From Fidelibacterota bacterium (GTDB taxonomy: Bacteria; Fidelibacterota; Marinisomatia; SCGC-AAA003-L08; D37C17), in assembly GCA_018671635.1 (NCBI GenBank), contig JABHHG010000066.1, forward strand, positions 1-5,627: DNA of 5,627 nt, read 5' to 3'. Shown here piece after piece: positions 1-4,996 of this stretch. Position 1 is the stretch's first letter. Each line of letters begins with the position of its first letter. The notes under the pieces were generated by a model that was given only the letters and a program-made list of their open reading frames with translations, was not told the origin of the DNA and ran no database searches. The position numbers and the translations under genes are program-made.

Positions 1-556
1 AAAAACCGGAACCGGTTACTTCATCTAATGTAATTTCACCATTTATGGGCACATAGGACTCCAATGCTAAATCTATGATCATGGGCAATAATGATGCCTC
101 CATGTCAGAAAAATCAGCCTCACCAGTTAAAAATGGATTTATAAGGCCGGCAATTAATACTGAATCCACATCTTCACGATACATCATTAATGCATCTAAA
201 TTTTCAAAATCAATGGCATCCATAGCTCCCACATCCCATGTTTGGGGCTCTATAATTCCATCTGAATCTTTCATGTACATCAAAAATAAATTATATAGAA
301 AACCACTGGTATCAGCAGGCTCGATTGACGGAATAAATATATGCGTGGCACCTACAGAATCTGGCCATGTTACGGCTAAAGATCCGCTATACTCACCAGC
401 TAAAATATCTTCCAACGAAAATATTGCTTCAAAATCACCTTCATCACCAAACCAACCCGTATCCCAATCAAAGCTAGAATCACCATTATATATGGTTTGT
501 GAAAAGGATAATGATAAATACATACCTACAAAAATTAGATTTACTATTTTTTTCAT
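1..556 (-). CDS. Very acidic exported protein of unknown family, N-terminal part (C-terminus beyond the window)
   Basis: I do not recognise this family. The frame stays open for 185 codons from the ATG at 554-556 to the window edge, so the end is missing. The start is supported by AAGG at 563-566, six bases upstream. Residues 1-19 look like a signal peptide: MKK, a hydrophobic stretch, then SLSFS with probable cleavage before Gln20. The mature part is strikingly acidic: by hand count 33 Asp/Glu against only Lys96 and Arg127 in residues 20-185. It is rich in Trp, Phe and Tyr near its start (WDTGWFGDEGDF at 31-42) and contains no cysteine. This fits a secreted or surface protein, possibly cation-binding, but no catalytic motif is visible. 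It lies downstream of the FKBP gene on the same strand, but a strong terminator separates them. The open frame on the opposite strand here is an antisense shadow. Confidence 0.85.
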   Translation of the reverse strand, partial: MKKIVNLIFVGMYLSLSFSQTIYNGDSSFDWDTGWFGDEGDFEAIFSLEDILAGEYSGSLAVTWPDSVGATHIFIPSIEPADTSGFLYNLFLMYMKDSDGIIEPQTWDVGAMDAIDFENLDALMMYREDVDSVLIAGLINPFLTGEADFSDMEASLLPMIIDLALESYVPINGEITLDEVTGSGF

Positions 557-583
557 TTTACACCTTACAATTGCTGAAAACAA

Positions 584-603
584 TACCGACTAATAGGTCG
601 GTA
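584..603. promoter_or_regulatory. Perfect inverted repeat in the leader of the acidic exported protein gene
   Basis: TACCGAC at 584-590 and GTCGGTA at 597-603 form a perfect 7-bp inverted repeat around the 6-base centre TAATAG. It sits 28-47 bases upstream of the ATG at 556. The arms are GC-rich in an AT-rich gap and no T-tract follows on the minus strand, so it is not a classic terminator. It could be an operator: TetR-family regulators often bind palindromes with ACCGAC/GTCGGT-type arms, though the 6-base centre is wider than in the sites I know. It could instead be a leader-RNA hairpin. No regulator gene is in view. Confidence 0.5.
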
Positions 604-646
604 CTTTACAAATACTTTGGGGGCTATCCATGTAAAGCTTTTTAAC

Positions 647-672
647 AAAAAAGGCTCCCTAAGGAGCCTTTT
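647..672 (-). terminator. Rho-independent terminator of the FKBP gene
   Basis: AAAAGGCTCC (649-658) pairs perfectly with GGAGCCTTTT (663-672) across a 4-base loop, giving a 10-bp stem. Read on the minus strand it starts 4 bases after the FKBP stop codon and runs into a T-tract (complement of A647-A652). It therefore ends the FKBP transcript and separates it from the acidic-protein gene downstream. The stem also ends in T4 on the plus strand, but no plus-strand gene runs into it. Confidence 0.9.
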
Positions 673-675
673 AAA

Positions 676-1494
676 CTATAATGCTTTTACTAACTCAACT
701 TCAAAAATTAAAATTGAATTAGGCGGTATTGGCCCTGCGGCTCGTTCACCATATCCCAATTCAGGTGGAATAATGAGTGTTCGTTTCTCTCCCGGTTTCA
801 TGAGAGCTAATGCTTCTTCCCACCCTTTTATCACTCTACCTTGACCCAATTTAAATGAGAAAGGTTGCCCTCTATCATGAGAGCTATCAAATTTCTTACC
901 TGTTTCTAATAATCCAGTATAGTGGACATAAACCGTTTGTCCCACTTTAGCCACATCACCACTACCTTCTTTGTGGATAATCATGCGTAAACCAGATTCA
1001 GTAACTTCTTCTTTCCCAGGTAAATTGAAGTCTGTATCTACAAATGCTTTTTCAATGCTGAATAGTTCAACTTCAAATATCAATGTTGAGTTTGGAGGAA
1101 TGCTTCCGGTTTTACGTTCACCATAAGCCAACTCTGATGGAATGGTAAACTTAAACTTTGAACCCGTAGGCATAAGTTGTAAACCTTCGGTCCACCCTTT
1201 AATAACTTGATTTAAACCAAACTTAATGGTTTCACCGCGATCAACAGATGAATCAAAAATAGTTCCATCTAATAGTGTACCATGATAGTGGACTTCCACT
1301 TTATCAGATGCAGTTGGCTTTTCACCCGTGCCCAATGTTAATACTTCATACTTTAAACCAGACTCAGTAGTTACTTCTTCACCAACTTTTAATTCCATAG
1401 TTGCCTCTTCCAATTTAACTTCAGTGTTCTCTTCATTCTTGTTTCCACAGGAAATAATGAAAAGTAATGATAAACTAAATAAAATATTTCTCAT
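676..1494 (-). CDS. Tandem FKBP-type peptidyl-prolyl cis-trans isomerase lipoprotein
   Basis: The 272-residue product should catalyse cis-trans isomerisation of peptidyl-proline bonds, helping exported proteins fold. Residues 1-15 are a lipoprotein signal ending in a lipobox (IISC, lipidated Cys16). Gly17 carries no Asp-type retention signal, so outer-membrane anchoring is likely. A Glu/Lys-rich tether follows (17-40). Two FKBP domains then follow at about 45-147 and 165-270. Each keeps the residues that form the FKBP active-site pocket: Tyr70, Phe80-Asp81, Val97-Ile98, Trp101, Tyr124 and Phe140 in the first; Tyr192, Phe202-Asp203, Val221-Ile222, Trp225, Tyr248 and Phe264 in the second. Both halves share the GER-x2-G-x-IPPNS signature and look catalytically complete. 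The ATG at 1492-1494 has AAGGAG six bases upstream. The nuclease gene lies 62 bp upstream on the same strand without an intervening terminator, so co-transcription is likely. Domain assignment is secure; the client proteins are unknown. Confidence 0.96.
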   Translation of the reverse strand: MRNILFSLSLLFIISCGNKNEENTEVKLEEATMELKVGEEVTTESGLKYEVLTLGTGEKPTASDKVEVHYHGTLLDGTIFDSSVDRGETIKFGLNQVIKGWTEGLQLMPTGSKFKFTIPSELAYGERKTGSIPPNSTLIFEVELFSIEKAFVDTDFNLPGKEEVTESGLRMIIHKEGSGDVAKVGQTVYVHYTGLLETGKKFDSSHDRGQPFSFKLGQGRVIKGWEEALALMKPGEKRTLIIPPELGYGERAAGPIPPNSILIFEVELVKAL

Positions 1495-1556
1495 AATTAA
1501 CTCCTTTTAACGAGGGGGTAAACTTAAGGTTTTACGGGACAAATTTCCAGCTGAAA

Positions 1557-2486
1557 TCAGCTCAGAATAAAATTAACTAATGTAACTATATCCAACACAT
1601 TCACAATGCCATCTGCATTCATGTCGGCAGCTACATCATAAGGTGGATTCAAATCATTGGTGCCCATGATAAATCCAACCATAGTAACCACATCTAAAAT
1701 ATTCAAAATTGTATCACCATTAAGATCACCCAATAACATCATTTCATCGGGGAAGTACGCCCGAAGAATCAATGTTTCATCCAATATAAATGGATTAGGT
1801 TTATTTTGCTGATAGGCAGCAATGGCCCATGTGCGAAGAACCTCATCATTATTAGAAGGGTCTTGTTCATGCCATATTTTTAGTTGTTCTTTCTGAACTT
1901 CAAAAAAATTTACATCAGCCTCATTATTATACATGGTATAAAAATAAAAAATTGTACGAGCTATATCCCCTTTTTTATCTTCACGTGGTTCAAAATATGA
2001 AGAAAAAGACTCACTATATTCATTAATGTTAGATGATGGAATGTTTGATGTGCTTTGATTTTGCCAATACCAATTGTCAGTTTGCCAATCATTTATTTCA
2101 CCGAAAGGTTTATTCCCACGTGCTGAATTAACATTATCTTTACATGGACGAAGATGGTGCATATCACTTTTTTGTGGCTCATCACCTGCCCCCATGCTTT
2201 GGGGCCAGACATGTTCACAGTTGATACCATTCACATATAAGTATCCGCTTGGATCAATCCCGTCGGGTAATGGTGCAGTATAGTGAGTATAAACACCTTT
2301 TACTTCTCCATTGGTTCTTTCAATTTGTAGATATAGTGTATCTCTAGCATGGTCATAGCCCAATGTCGAACTGGTTTTATAATTTAACCGAAGATAATCA
2401 AGAAGATCATCCCCAGTCATTCCTTCAGCTATATTCTCTTGACTCCATATTGAAGCAAAGAGAAATAATATTATCATCTTTTTCAA
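1557..2486 (-). CDS. Secreted endonuclease I family nuclease with C-terminal dockerin-like doublet
   Basis: This 309-residue protein belongs to the endonuclease I (EndA/Vvn-like, beta-beta-alpha metal) family, which cuts DNA and often RNA non-specifically outside the cytoplasm. Residues 1-15 are a signal peptide (FASIWS, cleavage before Gln16). The catalytic core holds CEHVWPQS at 90-97, DMHHLRP at 108-114 and NSARGNKPFG at 120-129. By family analogy Glu91-His92 and Asn125 are the metal and general-base residues. GDIART at 173-178 and NPFILD at 231-236 are further family hallmarks. Cys90 and Cys115 are the only cysteines and could form a disulfide. Residues 253-308 add a dockerin-like doublet with two calcium loops, DLNGDTILNILD (254-265) and DMNADGIVNVLD (288-299), which is extra to the usual family. 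The best start is TTG at 2484-2486, with GAGG five bases upstream; the first ATG (2475-2477) would shorten the signal peptide by three residues and sit 14 bases from GAGG. The FKBP gene follows, and the lamin-tail gene is divergent. Confidence 0.94.
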   Translation of the reverse strand: MKKMIILFLFASIWSQENIAEGMTGDDLLDYLRLNYKTSSTLGYDHARDTLYLQIERTNGEVKGVYTHYTAPLPDGIDPSGYLYVNGINCEHVWPQSMGAGDEPQKSDMHHLRPCKDNVNSARGNKPFGEINDWQTDNWYWQNQSTSNIPSSNINEYSESFSSYFEPREDKKGDIARTIFYFYTMYNNEADVNFFEVQKEQLKIWHEQDPSNNDEVLRTWAIAAYQQNKPNPFILDETLILRAYFPDEMMLLGDLNGDTILNILDVVTMVGFIMGTNDLNPPYDVAADMNADGIVNVLDIVTLVNFILS

Positions 2487-2517
2487 AGAGACCTCAATTT
2501 GTTTTTTGTAATTGAGG
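2484..2517 (-). promoter_or_regulatory. Inverted repeat covering the ribosome binding site of the nuclease gene, with TTG start
   Basis: CCTCAATT (2492-2499) and AATTGAGG (2510-2517) are perfect 8-bp inverted copies with a 10-base T-rich loop on the plus strand. In the minus-strand mRNA the downstream arm contains the GAGG ribosome binding site, five bases before the TTG start (2484-2486). If the stem forms, it would hide the ribosome binding site. No T-tract follows the stem. A DNA operator is an equally simple reading. Confidence 0.55.
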
Positions 2518-2567
2518 ACTTAATTATTTGCGGCTATTCAGGAGGTTTGTTCGTTGTACTTGCCCTA

Positions 2568-2595
2568 AATATACAAATAAATTCTGTATTTTGAA
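2568..2595 (-). promoter_or_regulatory. Candidate promoter of the nuclease-FKBP transcript
   Basis: On the minus strand TTCAAA (complement of 2590-2595) and TATATT (complement of 2568-2573) are 16 bases apart, resembling -35 and -10 elements of a housekeeping promoter. Transcription would begin near 2561, giving a leader of about 75 bases that contains the inverted repeat at the start codon. The elements overlap the candidate promoter of the divergent lamin-tail gene, so the two could compete. This is a hand match in AT-rich DNA, so chance agreement is quite possible. Confidence 0.35.
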
Positions 2596-2621
2596 AATAA
2601 TTGAAACATACTGTAACTTCG
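2590..2621 (+). promoter_or_regulatory. Candidate Bacteroidota-type promoter of the lamin-tail gene, implying a nearly leaderless mRNA
   Basis: TTTG (2590-2593) is followed 20 bases later by TAACTTCG (2614-2621). This matches the Bacteroidota promoter pattern TTTG-N19-21-TAnnTTTG with one mismatch in the downstream element. Transcription would start within a few bases of the ATG at 2626. That agrees with the lack of any Shine-Dalgarno sequence before this gene and with an in-frame TAA at 2614-2616 that rules out an upstream start. Confidence 0.4.
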
Positions 2622-2625
2622 GTAC

Positions 2626-4212
2626 ATGAAATTAACTATTGTCCTTATCTTTGAGTCATTAATGGCGCAAATATATTTTTCAGAAGTCATGTTTGTTTTG
2701 GATGGCTCAGATTCACCCAATGAATTTATAGAAATATATAATGCTTCTGATGTAGATTTTGAAATTGAATCCCTAAAAATTGCTGATAAATTTTCTATTG
2801 ATGACCTATCCACTGATGCAATTAATCCAGTTATCAAACCTCAATCTTATGCACTTATTGTGGAGGGTGATTATAATGGATTCTATGATAATAGTATTCC
2901 AGAAGATGTGATAATTCTAGGTGTTGATGATGCCAGTATTGGGAATGGACTCAGTAAATCTGATTCATTATTTTTAATTCAAAACAATGATACTTTATCC
3001 ATATTAGGATGGGATGGTGACCATCATCCCAGTGGATATTCACTGGAACGAATCTCATTTGAGTCTGACTTTGATGAAGTTTGGACAACCAGTATTGACT
3101 CATTAGGTACTCCCGGGAAATTAAATAGTGTACATCTTCAAATGATAGATATTGCCGTTGATTCAGTATTTCATTCCCCCGAGTTTCCTGAGCCATTTGA
3201 AAATATAAATCTATTCGTTCATTTATCAAATCAAGGGATTTCTCCAAGCAACGGATTGCTTCATATTGATGATTTTGTATCATTGGATTTTAATATTAAT
3301 AGTCAATCTACCACCGTAATTGAAATTCAGATTTCAGGATATGATTCTGGAGTTAATAATATTCAAATTAGCATTATTGTTGAAGATGATTTCAATAAAT
3401 CAAATGATTCACTATGGCATGAAATTCGAATTCCATATGAATTTGGGAAACTCATAATTAATGAAATTATGGTTGATCCACTCACCGAAGAATCTGAATG
3501 GATAGAATTATATAATCCAACACCTGAATCGATTCCACTTTGGGGGTGGGTAATTAATGATATTGAGAGTATACAAATAGATGATGGTATGCCTGAAACC
3601 ATCATTTTAAGTAATTCTTATATAGTAATCTCAAAAGATGAAATGGGTTTTCATACCTATTCTCAATTTCCCACATTAAATAATACGGGAGATAATATTT
3701 ACTTATTTGACCCCACTGGAAAAGTAATAAATCATGTGGAATATGATAGAAACTGGGGTGGTGGGGATGGTTATTCTATGGAAAGAGTTTCACCATATCT
3801 TGATGCAAATCTACGTTCAAATTGGGGGACATCCATCCACGAATTAGGATCGACTCCCCTCATGAAAAATTCGTTATTCGCCTCCGTTGAAGCATCCATA
3901 TCACAAGTATCCATTACGCCTATACCCTTTACGCCAAATGGTGATGGAATTGGTGATGTTTGTACTATTGTTTATAAACTTCCATTTTCACAAGGGTTTA
4001 TGGATGCCATTATTTTTGATGTTACGGGGAGACGAATCACAGAATTATCTATCAATGAATCGGTGGCTAAAACTGGCTTACTCAGTTGGGATGGAAAAAA
4101 TCAACATGGAAACTCTGTTAAAACGGGGCAATATCTACTTCACCTTGAAGTAAAGAATGTGTATAATCAATCAACATGGGAAACAATAGAACGAATTATT
4201 GTAATGAAATAA
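2626..4212 (+). CDS. Secreted protein with two lamin-tail domains, CARDB-like domain and C-terminal FlgD-like/type IX sorting-like module
   Basis: This 528-residue protein is predicted to be extracellular and carries no enzymatic motif I can see. Residues 1-14 are a short signal peptide, unusual for Glu10 in its core, with likely cleavage before Gln15. Lamin-tail domain 1 covers about 16-168 (SEVMF near the start, EFIEIYN at 33-39). A CARDB-like adhesion domain covers about 172-270. Lamin-tail domain 2 covers about 275-416 (INEIMVDP at 278-285, EWIELYNP at 291-298). Both lamin-tail units end alike: GYSLERIS at 137-144 and GYSMERVS at 382-389. Residues 428-528 resemble the FlgD-like/CHU_C modules that act as type IX secretion signals: FTPNGDG at 434-440, FDVTGRR at 464-470, a GQYLLHLEV strand and a terminal lysine. 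ATG at 2626 is the first possible start. No ribosome binding site precedes it. It is divergent from the nuclease gene and convergent with the outer-membrane gene. Binding or scaffolding is likelier than catalysis. Confidence 0.9.
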   Translation: MKLTIVLIFESLMAQIYFSEVMFVLDGSDSPNEFIEIYNASDVDFEIESLKIADKFSIDDLSTDAINPVIKPQSYALIVEGDYNGFYDNSIPEDVIILGVDDASIGNGLSKSDSLFLIQNNDTLSILGWDGDHHPSGYSLERISFESDFDEVWTTSIDSLGTPGKLNSVHLQMIDIAVDSVFHSPEFPEPFENINLFVHLSNQGISPSNGLLHIDDFVSLDFNINSQSTTVIEIQISGYDSGVNNIQISIIVEDDFNKSNDSLWHEIRIPYEFGKLIINEIMVDPLTEESEWIELYNPTPESIPLWGWVINDIESIQIDDGMPETIILSNSYIVISKDEMGFHTYSQFPTLNNTGDNIYLFDPTGKVINHVEYDRNWGGGDGYSMERVSPYLDANLRSNWGTSIHELGSTPLMKNSLFASVEASISQVSITPIPFTPNGDGIGDVCTIVYKLPFSQGFMDAIIFDVTGRRITELSINESVAKTGLLSWDGKNQHGNSVKTGQYLLHLEVKNVYNQSTWETIERIIVMK

Positions 4213-4234
4213 AAAGGGCGCTGAAGCGCCCTTT
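4213..4234. terminator. Shared hairpin terminator between convergent genes
   Basis: AAAGGGCGC (4213-4221) pairs perfectly with GCGCCCTTT (4226-4234) across the loop TGAA, giving a 9-bp GC-rich stem. It starts immediately after the lamin-tail stop codon (4210-4212). On the minus strand the stem runs into TTTTTATTTC (complement of 4206-4215), a fair T-tract, so it serves the beta-barrel gene well. On the plus strand only the three stem Ts are available, so termination there may be weaker. The remaining gap to 4257 holds only an AT-rich stretch. Confidence 0.85.
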
Positions 4235-4257
4235 CAAACTATAATAATTCTTTTTTC

Positions 4258-4944
4258 CTAAAAACCTAAGCCAAATCGCAAACTAATATTACTGAAATTA
4301 TTTGTATCTGGAGTAATTCCATCGGTAAAGACATATCTATAAATTAACATCGTATCAAAAGTAAATAATTTCAACTGAGCACCTAATTGAAGATGTAACC
4401 CACCATTAGAGATTTTATTCTCATCTAAATAATCTGTCATTTTTGATTCATCTAATGTTCCTTTTTCAATACCACCATCCATTACAGAATCAAGCATTTT
4501 TTGATTTATCATTGGCGTAGAGGTATGATTATGCACACCCAAACCTCCAAACAATTTTGCTTTTGCTAATAGTGGAACTTTTACTTGAATAATTTTTTTT
4601 TGAACTGTTAAATAATAATATCCAGAAGCCCAAACGAAGTCATCTTGAAATTCAGCGAATCCATTATTGATAGAAAATTTATATGGCGCAACTTCCACTC
4701 CAACCTCAAAATCTATATCAACAAATGGTAATGCATCCACATACAAATATCCACCTAATGATGTAGCACCTTTAAAGCCATCATTCGTGAAATCCCCTAT
4801 TGGTATTTCTTCATCAAGCTCACTAATAATATCTGACACCCCACCACTGTTATTTATTGTATTCATACCGCCTGTCACCCCAAATCCCACAAATCCATAG
4901 AGTGAATTCGTCATCATCATTAAAATAACTATCACATACTTCAT
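4258..4944 (-). CDS. Probable small outer-membrane beta-barrel protein, function unknown
   Basis: The 228-residue product has a signal peptide at about 1-17 (MKYVIVILMMM core, probable cleavage after LYG). It continues with alternating hydrophobic/polar stretches typical of transmembrane beta strands: FVGFGVTGG (18-26), GYLYVDALPFVDIDFEVG (65-82), YYYLTVQKK (109-117), LHLQLGAQLKLF (183-194) and MLIYRYVF (199-206). The last strand ends in Phe (ISLRFGLGF), the usual C-terminal signal for barrel insertion by the BAM machinery. Polar, charged segments at 40-58 and 141-180 would be loops. It has no cysteine. No specific family is recognised; it could be a porin-like or structural barrel. The ATG at 4942-4944 has AAAGG six bases upstream. 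It is convergent with the lamin-tail gene and divergent from the gene at 4997. A run of nine A lies in its coding strand at 4593-4601. Confidence 0.82.
   Translation of the reverse strand: MKYVIVILMMMTNSLYGFVGFGVTGGMNTINNSGGVSDIISELDEEIPIGDFTNDGFKGATSLGGYLYVDALPFVDIDFEVGVEVAPYKFSINNGFAEFQDDFVWASGYYYLTVQKKIIQVKVPLLAKAKLFGGLGVHNHTSTPMINQKMLDSVMDGGIEKGTLDESKMTDYLDENKISNGGLHLQLGAQLKLFTFDTMLIYRYVFTDGITPDTNNFSNISLRFGLGF
4593..4601 (-). repeat. A9 homopolymer inside the beta-barrel gene
   Basis: The minus-strand coding sequence reads CAA AAA AAA ATT across codons 115-118 (Gln-Lys-Lys-Ile), a run of nine A. It is the longest mononucleotide run I noticed inside a gene in this window. Such tracts can slip during replication or transcription, which here would truncate or alter a surface protein. 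In AT-rich DNA it may be neutral. Confidence 0.9.
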
Positions 4945-4996
4945 TTTTGACCTTTCTTTATTGTATGCAATCTAACCGTTTTCTATCCAAAAATAA
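4945..4996. other. Short divergent intergenic region
   Basis: These 52 bases must hold start signals for the beta-barrel gene (minus) and the DHH-like gene (plus). Only the AAAGG ribosome binding site of the barrel gene (complement of 4951-4955) is clear. TTGACC (4947-4952) with TCTAAC (4971-4976), 18 bases apart, is a weak candidate promoter for the plus-strand gene and would overlap that ribosome binding site. TACAAT on the minus strand (complement of 4960-4965) looks like a -10 box, but it is too close to the barrel start to leave a usable leader. Confidence 0.4.

Noticed and set aside
6..17. Near-palindromic CCGGAACCGG at the left edge
   Set aside because: It is a short direct repeat of AACCGG that encodes Thr-Gly-Ser-Gly within the open frame of the acidic protein. 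It needs no further explanation.
75..593. 172-codon plus-strand open frame
   Set aside because: It lies antisense to the acidic exported protein, which has a signal peptide and ribosome binding site. The plus-strand frame has neither, and it runs through the inverted repeat.
1543..1557. Short hairpin ATTTC-CAGCT-GAAAT at the end of the nuclease gene
   Set aside because: The stem has only 5 bp, is AT-rich and has no T-tract. It is too weak to count as a terminator, so the nuclease and FKBP genes are left as one probable transcript.
1969..1978. A6-G4 run (minus strand) in the nuclease gene resembling a frameshift slippery site
   Set aside because: The protein continues in frame through family motifs on both sides, no stimulatory hairpin is evident, and the shifted product would have no apparent role.
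2540..2567. AGGAGG on the plus strand (2540-2545) followed by TTGTACTTGCCCTAA, a four-codon frame
   Set aside because: It looks like a ribosome binding site for a tiny leader peptide. It lies upstream of the likely transcript start of the plus gene, and the peptide has no attenuator-like composition, so chance is the simpler reading.
2565..2837. 90-codon minus-strand open frame overlapping the divergent promoter region
   Set aside because: Most of it is antisense to the start of the lamin-tail gene, and the rest crosses likely promoter elements. The product shows no family features.
2951..3283. 110-codon minus-strand open frame inside the lamin-tail gene
   Set aside because: It is fully antisense to a coherent multi-domain protein and has no recognisable domain or start signal.
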